Of a DNA stretch of 37,907 nt, positions 27,154-36,139 are shown piece after piece. The notes under the pieces are model-generated. The model was given only the letters and a program-made list of their open reading frames with translations. It was not told the origin of the DNA and made no database searches. The stretch is taken from positions 1 through 37,907 of the forward strand of contig JASMKM010000087.1 of NCBI GenBank assembly GCA_030749235.1, written 5' to 3'. This DNA is from Planctomycetota bacterium. Its GTDB lineage: Bacteria > Planctomycetota > UBA1135. The translations under genes and the position numbers were made by a program. Every line of letters starts with the position of its first letter. The first letter of the stretch is position 1.

Positions 27154-27780
27154 CTAGAGGGTATCGGCGGCGACAGTATCACCGCCATCCAGGAATCGCC
27201 ACACCGCGCGACCGCCGGACTTCTCCTCCAGCAGGGATTGGAAGCGCGGCAGTTCCGCTTCATCGAGCTCCACTTCGCCCAGCCATCCTTCGGCGCCGAA
27301 ATCGCCGTCGAACTGAATCGACGAACACAGCGCCTCCAACTCGGTGCGAAGGCCAAGCGCCTCGAAGGTCAATCTCAGCGAAACACGTACTCGCGGCACA
27401 ATCTCAAAGCGCCCAGCATCGTCTACACCACGCGCCGTCGCCGCGGTGTAGGCACGTGCCAAGCCACCGGTCCCAAGCTTGGTGCCGCCGAAGTAACGCA
27501 CGCAGATTGCACCGATATCATCCACTCCACTGCCTTCAAGTACCTGCAGCATTGGACGCCCGGCCGAGCCACCGGGTTCGCCGTCGTCGCTGAAACGATA
27601 AGCGTTGCCGATGCGCCAAGCCCAGCAATGATGGCAAGCCTTAGGATGCTCGGCGCGCAACTTCTCCAAACGCTGCATGAAGACTTCCTCAGCAGGTGCA
27701 TGGAAGACATAGGTCAAGAAACGCGAGCCACGATCCTCGTGTTCACCAAGACCAGGACCAGCAGGGATGACCTTCGCCAT
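27154..27780 (-). CDS. yigZ: IMPACT/YigZ family protein (UPF0029)
   Basis: The 208-residue protein carries the YigZ signature: FRFSDDGEP-like YRFSDDGEPGGSAGRPMLQVL, then ICVRYFGGTKLGTGGLARAY, which is almost invariant in the family. A C-terminal DUF1949-type half (LRLTFEALGLRTELEALC...) follows. Bacterial YigZ is related to the eukaryotic GCN1-competitor IMPACT, but its bacterial role is unproven. It starts 10 bases after mtnP and is the last gene of the truD-mtnP-yigZ run. Confidence 0.94.
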   Translation of the reverse strand: MAKVIPAGPGLGEHEDRGSRFLTYVFHAPAEEVFMQRLEKLRAEHPKACHHCWAWRIGNAYRFSDDGEPGGSAGRPMLQVLEGSGVDDIGAICVRYFGGTKLGTGGLARAYTAATARGVDDAGRFEIVPRVRVSLRLTFEALGLRTELEALCSSIQFDGDFGAEGWLGEVELDEAELPRFQSLLEEKSGGRAVWRFLDGGDTVAADTL

Positions 27781-27790
27781 GAGATTAAAC

Positions 27791-28651
27791 CTAGTCGCTG
27801 AACAAGGCAGCGGTGCGTGTCTTGGCCACTTCCGGCTGCATGGCCGGCGCGGTCATCACCGCACTGCGTAAGACATCGCGCCACTTGGAATCCGGCAGGG
27901 CACCAAGATGGGGAACCACCTCGCGGATCAGCTCGCGGACATTCGACGCGTTCTGATGAGCAACTTTGATGACCTGTTGCACGTCGACGTCGTCGTGATC
28001 CTCATGCCAGCAATCGTAATCGGTGACCATTGCGATGCAGGCGAAGCTAATGCCGGCCTCGCGCGCGAGCTTGGCCTCGGTTGCATTGGTCATGCCGACG
28101 ATGCGTGCGCCCCAAGACCGAAACTTCTCCGATTCGGCGCGGGTCGAGAACTGCGGCCCTTCGATGCACACATAGGAGCCACCCTTATGCACCTTGATTG
28201 GATGCGCGGCTGCTACGCCCAGCACCTTCTCAACCATGCTGTTCGACACCGGCGACGCCATTGGCACATGGGCAACGATGCCATCCCCGAAGAAGGTCTG
28301 GCGACGTCGGTAGGTGCGGTCGATAAACTGGTCCACCATCACGAACTCGCCGGGTGCATATTCCTGACACAGGGAACCGACCGCCGACACCGACAGTAGG
28401 CGCTGCACACCGATGCTGCGCAGGGCGTAAATGTTGGCTAGGTAAGGAACCTCGGTCGGCATGTAACGATGTCCGCGGCCGTGACGCGGCAGGAAGGCCA
28501 CCTCGGTATCACCGATGCGACCCAACAGCAGACTGTCGGAAGGGTCGCCCCAGGGTGTCTCAATCTTCACCTCGCGGCGGTCGACTAAGCCATCCATGTC
28601 GTAGACGCCGCTCCCTCCGATAACCCCAACTCGTGCTCTATTCGTCGTCAT
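27791..28651 (-). CDS. mtnP: S-methyl-5'-thioadenosine phosphorylase
   Basis: MtnP phosphorolyses methylthioadenosine to adenine and 5-methylthioribose-1-phosphate in methionine salvage. Diagnostic blocks are VGVIGGSGVYDMDGL (phosphate loop), FLPRHGRGHRYMPTEVPYLANIYALRSIG, SVSAVGSL, YVCIEGPQFSTRAES, GMTNATEAKLAREA and the final VTDYDCWHE substrate region, which is typical of methylthioadenosine rather than purine nucleoside phosphorylases. The length (286) is normal. Its ATG lies within the last codons of truD (14-base overlap) and yigZ follows 10 bases downstream. Confidence 0.95.
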   Translation of the reverse strand: MTTNRARVGVIGGSGVYDMDGLVDRREVKIETPWGDPSDSLLLGRIGDTEVAFLPRHGRGHRYMPTEVPYLANIYALRSIGVQRLLSVSAVGSLCQEYAPGEFVMVDQFIDRTYRRRQTFFGDGIVAHVPMASPVSNSMVEKVLGVAAAHPIKVHKGGSYVCIEGPQFSTRAESEKFRSWGARIVGMTNATEAKLAREAGISFACIAMVTDYDCWHEDHDDVDVQQVIKVAHQNASNVRELIREVVPHLGALPDSKWRDVLRSAVMTAPAMQPEVAKTRTAALFSD

Positions 28652-30407
28652 TCTTTAAACGTTTGGCTTTGGCCCAAGGGCTGTCGGCGGGAAGTTTCTC
28701 TTCAGGACTTTTTCCTTTGCCGTCCTGCGATTCCGGACGATTACGGTCATGCCCTGCCTTGCGATTGTCGTCACGGTACTTTTTGCGATCGCGTCCCCAA
28801 CCTCCGCGTTGGTCACGGTCGTCGCGGTTGTGCCCCGAACCTCTACGTTCGCTGCGACGGTGGTCATCGCGGTTGCCGCGCCAATTGCCGCGATCGCGCC
28901 CGTCGCTGCGGTCATCCCCTACAGGGCGCACAAAATGAGGGCGCCTACTGCGGCCTCCACCTCGACCACGGTCATCACCGCGTCGTCTCCGATCTTCACC
29001 AACCGGGCGCACGAAATGCGGGCGACCACCACGACCACCGCGGTCTCGACCATAGCCGCGGTCCTCATCACCATGACGATCGGGTGCGCCTGGGGAACGA
29101 TAGCCACGCGAACGACCTCGCTCGCTGTAGTGACGGCGATCCTGGTAATCGCTTTCAGCAGGGACCACGCCGTCGTCATTCGGCCAATCCAAGGGATGGC
29201 GCGCAACCCAGATGCGCAGGGCCATGTAGTCCTTTTCTGTCGGCATCAGCAGGCGCTTGCACACCAGGGTGGCGTAATGACCGCGCGGTAGCGAGAAACG
29301 CACACGCATCTTCTGCCGACGTCGGTAGATCTCGTCCTGGTCGGCCGGCGCGGCACGCAGGAACTCTGGATTCATCAACACTGAACGTGACTCCGCCTGC
29401 GGACGGAAACCGTTGATGTCTAGCTCCATGAAGGCCGACATCGGGATGCCCTCATGACGGAAAACCTTTTTGTAGAGGCGTTCCGTCTCGGCGTCGAGTT
29501 CTATGTCGGGGCCGAGCAAGGGCAGCTGAAAATCCTTCAGTTCCTTGTGCTTGCTGGTGGCCATGCCGCGATAGACCGGCAAAGGGCCGGCGTCGCAAGG
29601 CAGCCAAGCCAGATCCTCCTCATCGACCATCTCCTGGACCTTAATCGCGACGGCGCGGTTCCATAGGTATGACTGGAAGGCGAACAGATGAATGGTGCGT
29701 TCGCGCGTGGCGATGCCGCGCTCCAGGGCGCCGCGGAAATCCTCGGGGTTCTCCTTCAAGTGTTCGAAGACCGACGAGCCACGACGGTGGCGCGTGTATT
29801 CGGATAGGGCTTCCCAATCGCCCCAACGCTTCTGCATGCCATGCTTGTACTTCTCGACATGCTCGGCGCCGTAACGCGAAGGCGCGGCGAGCAAGGCACG
29901 CAAGGCCCCTTCGTAATCGCCGCGCAGCAGCGAACGTACCACGAATCCCTGGCCATGGCGCAGACAACCGAAACGCTGGTCGTCGAAGTAGTTCGGCAAG
30001 CCCATCTTGCGCACCTGATTCAGGTTGACGCGAATCCGCCGCATGTCGTCGGCCTCTAAGTCGCGCACGACAATCTCGAAGCTGTTGCCGTTGGAGTCGG
30101 TCGACTCGATGGCGCGCATCGCACGTCCAATCGGACGGATGGTCATGGCCTTGTCACGGAAGGTTACCGGTTTGCCGCCTTCGACGGTCATCACTTGGCT
30201 GGTGATGCCATCCTTATCCTTCAGGCCCGCATAAGCGACTGCGGTGCGCTCGACACCGGCGGCCTTAGACAACATGTCAGCGGCCTCGAAGGTGGTCAGG
30301 CCGCGTTTGGTAATGCGATAGACGGCGAAAGGGCCATCGCCCAATAGGGACGCGTCATCGAGAATTTCGCTGACGCGGAAATCATTCTGGGTGCGTTTAA
30401 GACGCAT
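28638..30407 (-). CDS. truD: tRNA pseudouridine synthase TruD with long RG-rich C-terminal tail
   Basis: TruD makes pseudouridine 13 in tRNA. From the ATG at 30407 (MRLKRTQNDFRVSEI; 589 residues) the core shows YAGLKDKDGITSQ with catalytic Asp64, then NYFDDQRFG, AFQSYLWNRAVA, and the TruD insertion domain, ending near residue 412. The remaining ~175 residues are disordered-looking: dense in Arg, Gly, Asp and Ser, with GGRGG and many DR/RD pairs. They contain the peptide RPHFVRPVG twice and end in SPWAKAKRLKNDDE. Such RG-rich tails usually bind RNA or drive condensation, and I know of no TruD standard that includes one. A longer frame back to 30515 is less likely. It lies upstream of mtnP with a 14-base overlap. 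Confidence 0.92.
   Translation of the reverse strand: MRLKRTQNDFRVSEILDDASLLGDGPFAVYRITKRGLTTFEAADMLSKAAGVERTAVAYAGLKDKDGITSQVMTVEGGKPVTFRDKAMTIRPIGRAMRAIESTDSNGNSFEIVVRDLEADDMRRIRVNLNQVRKMGLPNYFDDQRFGCLRHGQGFVVRSLLRGDYEGALRALLAAPSRYGAEHVEKYKHGMQKRWGDWEALSEYTRHRRGSSVFEHLKENPEDFRGALERGIATRERTIHLFAFQSYLWNRAVAIKVQEMVDEEDLAWLPCDAGPLPVYRGMATSKHKELKDFQLPLLGPDIELDAETERLYKKVFRHEGIPMSAFMELDINGFRPQAESRSVLMNPEFLRAAPADQDEIYRRRQKMRVRFSLPRGHYATLVCKRLLMPTEKDYMALRIWVARHPLDWPNDDGVVPAESDYQDRRHYSERGRSRGYRSPGAPDRHGDEDRGYGRDRGGRGGRPHFVRPVGEDRRRRGDDRGRGGGRSRRPHFVRPVGDDRSDGRDRGNWRGNRDDHRRSERRGSGHNRDDRDQRGGWGRDRKKYRDDNRKAGHDRNRPESQDGKGKSPEEKLPADSPWAKAKRLKNDDE
28917..29021 (-). repeat. Duplicated PHFVRPVG peptide in the TruD tail
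   Basis: The eight codons at 28998-29021 and at 28917-28940 both encode PHFVRPVG, flanked on both sides by RG- and DR-rich sequence. Five of the eight codons differ between copies, all synonymously, so the peptide and not the DNA is what has been kept. Confidence 0.85.
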
Positions 30408-30530
30408 CTTCTCATCATTATGCTGGGGAGGGCATCGAAGGCCGCCACTCGAAGGCGGTGTTCTCACATGCCGGGAAGCGCGTATTGTAGCAGACGTCGA
30501 AATCATCGCCGCCAAAAGCGCAGGCGCTAA

Positions 30531-32189
30531 TCAGGCGAGCTCGTCGAACTGGCGTCGCAGCTGTGCGGCCAGTCGTACGCCCACCAGGCGCTCTTCATCG
30601 ACCACTTCATGCGCACCAGCCTCATTGATGTCAGCGAGGTACCGGTGATAGCGGACACGCGCGATGATGTGCGCATCGGGATTGATCGAGCGAACCAACT
30701 CCACAATGGTGCGTGCGCCAGCGGGATCTGGAACGGTGACCACTACGGAAGCAGCGTTGGCCACGCCAACATGTTCCAATACATCCGCGTTCATCGCATC
30801 GCCAATGTATCCGGCGAAACCGAGACGCCGAACCCTGGCGATCGACTTGGGATTCAGGTCTACGACCGTGACGCGTTTGCCATATCGCTCGACAGCTTGC
30901 CCGACAGCCTCACCTGCCGGACCAAAACCGATGATGATGAAATGCTTCTGCGATGCTTCCGGAGCACGCGCCTTCTTCCTTATCGGTTCAGGCAGGATCT
31001 TTAGCTTGCTGAGCATGGTCACCGCAGAAAGCGAGAAGGAGGGCGCCAAAGCGACCAGATAAGGTGACAGGAAAAGCGTGGTGATGGTGGCTGAAATCAC
31101 CAGCGCGAATAAGTGTTCATTGATCAGGTTGCCGCGCGCGACCGCCGCCAACACGAAAGAGAACTCCCCCACCTGACCAAGGCAGATGCCGGTAGCCAGG
31201 GCATTGGCGTGTGACAGTCCGTAGCGATGCAGGATTAGCCACACGATGAGTGCCTTACCGACGACAATCGCCGCAACCACCGCCATGACCTTCGGCAGGT
31301 TCTGGAAGAACCAGGCCGGATCACCGAGCATACCGATGGAACTGAAGAACAGGGTGACCAGCAGCGTGCGCAAGGAAGCGATGTCGGCGCGAATCTGGGT
31401 GGCGAAGGGAGATTCGGCCAGTAACATGCCGGCGACGAAGGCGCCAAGTGCCGGCGATAGGCCTAACGTGTGCGCACCCCATGCGGAACCGAGTCCGGTG
31501 ACGATGGTGAGGAGAATCGGCAAGTCCCTGTTACGCAGCAACGATGGATTGTTCAGGACCTTTGGCATGATCCTGCTAAACAGGATGTAAAGGACGATGA
31601 TCAAGACGATCGCCCATGTCAGCGTCTTGAAAATATCCAATCCCACCTGGCCGATGGAGCCTTGGCCGCCGAGCGCCGTGACCAACAACACCAACGGCAC
31701 CAAGGCGATGTCCTGCACCAACAACACACCCAAGGCATGGCGACCATGAATGCTTTCAATCTCGGCACGCGACACCAGGAGGCGGAGTACGCAAGCGGTA
31801 CTGCTCAAAGCGACCATCGCCCCAATCGTGACCGAAGTGCGCCACGGCATCGCGAAGATCGCGGCGGCGCCAGCACCGATCGCAATGGTGATCAGAATCT
31901 GGGTGACTCCCCCGCCGAGCGCCGCACCGCCGAGGCTCCGTAATCGTTGCCACGAGAACTCAAGGCCGATGGAGAACAGCAACAAGGCCACACCGAGGTC
32001 GGCGAGCGCGGTGACCTCGGCGGCACTGGAGATGACCTCCAGCGCGTTCGGCCCCAACAAAGTACCTGCTGCCAGATAGCCAATGATGGGACTCTGCCTC
32101 AGGCGCTCACAGAGGACGCCGAGGGTTAGGGCCGTGAACAACAGGACCAGGATGTCGAACAGCGAGCTCCAGAGATCCATATGTGGCAT
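30531..32189 (-). CDS. Kef-type cation:proton antiporter (CPA2) with TrkA-N domain
   Basis: The first ~400 residues form about twelve membrane helices of the sodium/proton exchanger fold, with GYLAAGTLLGPNAL, LADLGVALLLFSIGLEFSW, ALSSTACVLRLL and ALGAFVAGMLLAESPF. From about residue 415 a Rossmann domain follows (IIIGFGPAGEAVGQAV, VVDLNPKS, YIGDAMNADVLEHVGV), typical of the nucleotide-binding TrkA-N/RCK module that gates Kef channels. The likely role is potassium or sodium efflux in exchange for protons. No KefF/KefG partner is adjacent. It is divergent from the CNNM gene; truD follows after 123 bases on the same strand. Confidence 0.93.
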   Translation of the reverse strand: MPHMDLWSSLFDILVLLFTALTLGVLCERLRQSPIIGYLAAGTLLGPNALEVISSAAEVTALADLGVALLLFSIGLEFSWQRLRSLGGAALGGGVTQILITIAIGAGAAAIFAMPWRTSVTIGAMVALSSTACVLRLLVSRAEIESIHGRHALGVLLVQDIALVPLVLLVTALGGQGSIGQVGLDIFKTLTWAIVLIIVLYILFSRIMPKVLNNPSLLRNRDLPILLTIVTGLGSAWGAHTLGLSPALGAFVAGMLLAESPFATQIRADIASLRTLLVTLFFSSIGMLGDPAWFFQNLPKVMAVVAAIVVGKALIVWLILHRYGLSHANALATGICLGQVGEFSFVLAAVARGNLINEHLFALVISATITTLFLSPYLVALAPSFSLSAVTMLSKLKILPEPIRKKARAPEASQKHFIIIGFGPAGEAVGQAVERYGKRVTVVDLNPKSIARVRRLGFAGYIGDAMNADVLEHVGVANAASVVVTVPDPAGARTIVELVRSINPDAHIIARVRYHRYLADINEAGAHEVVDEERLVGVRLAAQLRRQFDELA

Positions 32190-32301
32190 TTTTGCATACC
32201 GCGGCGACGGCTCATAGGCAACTGCACCATGTTTTTCGTCAGAGCATCCTTGACTTAGTATGGGTCATCATGAGAGCCTCAACGCCTGCACTGAGCAACA
32301 C

Positions 32302-33369
32302 ATGGGTCTGATCCTCGCCGTCGCAACCTTCACCCTCGCCGCTTCCTTCATCTGTTCGCTGTTTGAATCGGCCCTCTACGCGGTCACGCCCTCGCAGGTC
32401 GAGCTGCTCAAGCAGCGCGGCGGCCGAGGCGCACGCAGGCTCGAGAAGTTACGCGCCGACATCGAGGAGCCGATTGCCTCGATCCTTACCGTTAACACCA
32501 TCGCCCATACCGTAGGTGCATCCTGGTGCGGTGCGATGGTCGCCCAGGAATACGGTGAGCAGTCAGTGGTATGGTTCGCCACCATCTTTACCATTGCAGT
32601 ACTCGGTCTCACCGAGATCATCCCCAAGAGCATCGGGGTTCGCCATGCCGCCTCCTTGGCACCACGCATCGCTATCCCACTACAGCTGATGACTTGGCTC
32701 TCATGGCCAATCGCACGTCCCGCTCGCGCGGCGATGCGTCGGTTCTCCGGCGCCGACGGCAACATCGGACCGAGCGAAGATGAAGTGATGGTCTTCGCAC
32801 GCTTGGCTTCCCGTCATGGACAGCTGCGCGGCGAGGAAAGCATTTGGGTCGAGAACGCATTGACCCTCGATCGCGTGCGTGTGCATGAATTGATGACACC
32901 GCGCAGGGTGGTCGAGAAGCTGCCAATCGACATGACTATTGCCGACGCCATCGCACGCACCGATCGCTGGATCCACAGCCGTGTGCCGGTCTTCGATCCG
33001 CAGAGTCCCGAAGATATCGTTGGCGTGGTCTACCGCCGTGAGGTCTTCGATGCCGGCATTGACAACAAGGGTGATATGCAAATCGGCAAATTGAGCCGAA
33101 CCTTGGAATCGGTGCCGGAAAGCATGAAGGCACACACCTTGCTGCAAATGTTCCTGCAACGACGTCGCCATCTGGTGGCCGTAGTCGATGAATACGGCAG
33201 CTTCCAGGGCATCGTCACGCTCGAGGATGTGTTGGAATCAATGCTCGGTGCCGAGATTGTGGATGAACACGATGAAGTCGCCGACCTACAGGAACATGCG
33301 CGTACCTCCAACCCGCATTCAGACCCAGACGCCGATCAAGATCCGTCGGAAGCGAACAACCAGAGTTAA
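32302..33369 (+). CDS. CNNM/CBS-domain membrane protein (HlyC/CorC-related), without CorC_HlyC domain
   Basis: A DUF21/CNNM membrane domain (LFESALYAVTPSQVELLKQRG; ILTVNTIAHTVGASWCGAMVA; GLTEIIPKSIGVRHA) is followed by an acidic-helical linker and a tandem CBS pair (VHELMTPRRVV ... RVPVFDPQSPEDIVGVVYRREVF ... LVAVVDEYGSFQGIVTLEDVLE). The protein then ends in an acidic Asp/Ser-rich tail, so the transporter-associated CorC_HlyC domain of longer family members is absent. The family is linked to magnesium or cobalt efflux and stress tolerance. I start at the ATG at 32302, just before the first helix (355 residues); an ATG at 32260 would add 14 polar residues. Its stop overlaps the rluA-type stop by four bases. 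Confidence 0.9.
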   Translation: MGLILAVATFTLAASFICSLFESALYAVTPSQVELLKQRGGRGARRLEKLRADIEEPIASILTVNTIAHTVGASWCGAMVAQEYGEQSVVWFATIFTIAVLGLTEIIPKSIGVRHAASLAPRIAIPLQLMTWLSWPIARPARAAMRRFSGADGNIGPSEDEVMVFARLASRHGQLRGEESIWVENALTLDRVRVHELMTPRRVVEKLPIDMTIADAIARTDRWIHSRVPVFDPQSPEDIVGVVYRREVFDAGIDNKGDMQIGKLSRTLESVPESMKAHTLLQMFLQRRRHLVAVVDEYGSFQGIVTLEDVLESMLGAEIVDEHDEVADLQEHARTSNPHSDPDADQDPSEANNQS

Positions 33370-34379
33370 GAAGCGTCGTAGTGCGTCGGCGGACGGAATT
33401 TGCGTAGCTTGGTCAGCATCACGCACAGATCCTTCGGATAAGGCGCACTGATCTCGAGGTCGTCGCCGCCGCCGAAGGGCACCAGGTGTACCGATTGGGC
33501 GTGCAGGGTGAGCCGGTCAATCAACGGCTTCTCGACCCGGCCATGTTTCGGGCGGTAGCCGCTCTTGAGATGTGACAGCAACAATGATTCGCCGCCGCCA
33601 TAGAGCGTGTCCACTGCAAGCGGATGGCCGATCGATGCCATGTGCACACGAATTTGATGAGTGCGCCCAGTCTGCGGTCGGCACTCTACCAGCGAATAGC
33701 CGCGAAAGCGCTCCAGGGGCTCGTATTCGGTCAATGACGGCTTGCCATGCTTGTGGATGCACATGCGCCCCCCACGACTACCGCGCCCTGGATCCTCAGC
33801 GATCGGGCTGTCGATCACACCTCCGGTATGAACTTCCCCAAGCACCAATGCATGATAGGTCTTCTCAACCAGGCGACTCTCGAACAAGCCGCGGTAATAA
33901 CGCTCGGCTTCCAACGAAAGGGCATAGAGGACCACGCCAGAAGTGCCTAGGTCCAGGCGATGCAGACCGCGTGGGCGTTTTTCCAGCGGCCCTTCGCCTT
34001 GCGGCCCGGCAGCTTGCTTGCGCTCCGCCCATTCCAGCAGCGCACCACTCATATGCAGCGGATGTTCCCCCCAACGGCTCGGCTCCACGGGGATGCCGGC
34101 AGGCTTGTTGACTGCAACCAGGTGCTCATCCTCATACAGCACGTCGAAATCGACCCGTTTGGCCTTGATCTGCTTCAACTCCTGCATCTCGGCTTCGACG
34201 ATCACCACTTGCCCGGTGCGCAACTTGTCCGATGGTTGGGCGCGCATGCCATCGATCTGAATCGCACCTTCGCGTACCAAATCGCGCAGGATTCCCTTCG
34301 AAATTCGCGGCCAATGTGCTGCAAGGAATTCATCCAAAGGACTGCCGGTCCAGCCCTCCTCTACGGCGAGTACCTTCAC
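33366..34379 (-). CDS. RluA-family pseudouridine synthase
   Basis: The 337-residue enzyme has an N-terminal S4-like RNA-binding domain (LDEFLAAHWPRISKGILRDLVREGAIQIDG) and the catalytic domain with HRLDLGTSGVVLYA (Asp143). NKPAGIPVEPS and the later ECRPQTGRTHQIRVHMASIGHPLAVDTLYGGG also fit. This places it in the RluC/RluD group that modifies 23S rRNA uridines, but the exact target position cannot be read from sequence. Translation starts at a GTG overlapping the hpt stop (GTGA), so it is coupled to hpt. The C-terminus overlaps the CNNM gene end to end. Confidence 0.94.
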   Translation of the reverse strand: MKVLAVEEGWTGSPLDEFLAAHWPRISKGILRDLVREGAIQIDGMRAQPSDKLRTGQVVIVEAEMQELKQIKAKRVDFDVLYEDEHLVAVNKPAGIPVEPSRWGEHPLHMSGALLEWAERKQAAGPQGEGPLEKRPRGLHRLDLGTSGVVLYALSLEAERYYRGLFESRLVEKTYHALVLGEVHTGGVIDSPIAEDPGRGSRGGRMCIHKHGKPSLTEYEPLERFRGYSLVECRPQTGRTHQIRVHMASIGHPLAVDTLYGGGESLLLSHLKSGYRPKHGRVEKPLIDRLTLHAQSVHLVPFGGGDDLEISAPYPKDLCVMLTKLRKFRPPTHYDAS

Positions 34380-35002
34380 TTCGCGATCTCGGATGCTGCG
34401 GATTCTCCCGTCGCTTCCGGTGCCTTCGATACTTCCGTAGTTTCGACGCTCATCGGCAAGCCGTCCAGGTCGGTCTCTAACGCGGCCAGGAAAGGCAGGT
34501 TGCGGAAGCGTCCGCGGTAGTCGAGACCAAAGCCGACCAGGAATTGATCGTCTTGGAATTGCACGGCGAAGGCGTCGGCGCTGATCGGCACGGCGCGACG
34601 CACTGGCTTGTCGATCAACACGGCGATGGTGACCTTGGCAGCACCCATTTCCTCAAGGAGGAAGCAGCGTGCGGCGGTCATGGTGCGGCCGGTGTCGAGG
34701 ATGTCGTCCATCAACAGCACATGCTTGCCCTTGACGTTGTCCGGATGAGGCAGCCATTCGGGTTTGGCCTCCTTCTGCGGCGAGGTCGCGTCGCCGTAGG
34801 TCTGGATGCGGATGAAATCCATCACGAGGCCGGATGGCAGACGCCGGACTAGGTCGGCGGCAAAAAACATCGCGCCACCCAACACCGGGATGGCGGTGAC
34901 CTCATCGTCGCCAAGAAGCGGCTTGAGGCGATCAGCCAGGCCGTCGAGGGCCTCGGACAGCTCCTGAGCCCGGAGCACGATGCGGTGCCGGTAGCGAATC
35001 AT
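34376..35002 (-). CDS. hpt: Hypoxanthine phosphoribosyltransferase
   Basis: Hpt salvages hypoxanthine and guanine to IMP and GMP using PRPP. The PRPP-binding loop VLLMDDILDTGRTMTAA (about 95-111), the AIPVLGGAMFFAADLVRRL loop and the family ending FLVGFGLDYRGRFRNLPFLAAL are all clear. About 30 extra acidic residues follow the usual end. It is divergent from the HD-GYP gene and is the first gene of an hpt-rluA pair on the minus strand. Confidence 0.96.
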   Translation of the reverse strand: MIRYRHRIVLRAQELSEALDGLADRLKPLLGDDEVTAIPVLGGAMFFAADLVRRLPSGLVMDFIRIQTYGDATSPQKEAKPEWLPHPDNVKGKHVLLMDDILDTGRTMTAARCFLLEEMGAAKVTIAVLIDKPVRRAVPISADAFAVQFQDDQFLVGFGLDYRGRFRNLPFLAALETDLDGLPMSVETTEVSKAPEATGESAASEIAK

Positions 35003-35128
35003 GGCAATATTCTAGAAGCACCAGCCTGAATGGGCAGAAAATCCGTTTACGCGCACGACAGCTGGCACATTTCCTGTGAATCAGCCGATACCAAATACCC
35101 CCCACGTAGACGGCGAATCTCTACATCT

Positions 35129-36139
35129 GTGATCCAAAAATCCACTCAAAACCCCTACGTTCTCGTGGTCGAGGACGACCCTGACCAAAGCAGACTGCTT
35201 GAGGTCGGGCTCGCGCAACAGGGTTTCCGCATTACGGCTGTCCGCGACGCCCGAAGCGCCCTCCACCGCCTCACCCTGGAACGATTCGACGTCGTGGTCT
35301 CCGACCTCAACCTGCCAGGCATGAATGGTGATGAACTGCTGCGCTTGATCCGCAACGTCGACAAGGAGCTGCCCTTCATCATGTTGACCGGCGAGAACGA
35401 CGTCGATGTGGCGGTGCGCTCCGTCCACGAAGGAGCCGACGAATACCTGATGAAACCGGCCAGCGTCGGCAAGGTGGTGCAGCACATCCTCAGTGCTATG
35501 GATCGACGTCGGCGCCGTGCCGACAAGGACCGCAGATTGCGCGACGCAGATATGGCGCAGCTGAAGGCCTTCATGTCGGGGGTGCAGGCGCTGGTGAACT
35601 CGCTCGAGACGAAGGATGAGTACACCCGCAACCACTCGAAGAAGGTGGCGCAGGTGGCGCTGATGATGGCGCAACGCCTGCCAGGCATGGATAAGCGCCA
35701 ATTGCGCGAGATTCGGGTCGGCTCGTGGCTGCATGACATCGGCAAGATCGGCATCCCACTGACCATCCTGCATAAGGAAGGCAAGCTCAACGATGAGGAG
35801 TGGGAAGAGATCAAGAAGCACACCATCTACGGTGCGCGCATCCTTGAACCGCTGGCCAAGCACTATCCGCATGTGCAGGCAATCGTGCGCCATGAGCATG
35901 AGCGTTGGGATGGCGGCGGCTATCCCGACGGCCTGGCTGGAAACGACATTCCACTGGGTTCTCGGTTGATCATGATTGCCGACACCTACGACGCGATATG
36001 CTCGACACGCCCATATCGGAAGGCCAAGCCTCGCGAATTCGCGTTGAAGGTCATCCAAGAGGGTGCTGGCACGCAGTTCGATCCCAGTCTCGTGCCGGTC
36101 TTTGAAGAGACCTATCACGAGTTCCCTTGCCCAGTCTGA
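35129..36139 (+). CDS. Response regulator with HD-GYP phosphodiesterase domain
   Basis: The receiver domain (about 10-125) has the acidic pocket EDD, phospho-acceptor Asp59 (VVSDLNLPGMNG), Thr87 (MLTGEN) and Lys109 (YLMKPA). After a basic helix comes the HD-GYP domain with HSKKVAQVA, LHDIGKIGIP (His202-Asp203), HTIYGARIL, RHEHERWDGGGYPDGLAG and DTYDAICSTRPYR, so the metal and substrate residues for cyclic-di-GMP hydrolysis are intact. I start at a GTG at 35129, just before the receiver (336 residues). An ATG at 35030 would add 33 residues without domain character. The HupE-like gene starts within its last codons. The sensor kinase is not in the neighbourhood. Confidence 0.92.
   Translation: MIQKSTQNPYVLVVEDDPDQSRLLEVGLAQQGFRITAVRDARSALHRLTLERFDVVVSDLNLPGMNGDELLRLIRNVDKELPFIMLTGENDVDVAVRSVHEGADEYLMKPASVGKVVQHILSAMDRRRRRADKDRRLRDADMAQLKAFMSGVQALVNSLETKDEYTRNHSKKVAQVALMMAQRLPGMDKRQLREIRVGSWLHDIGKIGIPLTILHKEGKLNDEEWEEIKKHTIYGARILEPLAKHYPHVQAIVRHEHERWDGGGYPDGLAGNDIPLGSRLIMIADTYDAICSTRPYRKAKPREFALKVIQEGAGTQFDPSLVPVFEETYHEFPCPV

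Noticed and set aside
28749-29291. Val/Ala/Thr-rich open frame on the plus strand
   Set aside because: It is the antisense of the low-complexity RG-rich TruD tail; the bias explains the absence of stops.
30408-30530. Short GC hairpin (CCGCC/GGCGG) in the gap before truD as a terminator for the Kef-type gene
   Set aside because: The stem is only five base pairs and no T-run follows it on the minus strand.
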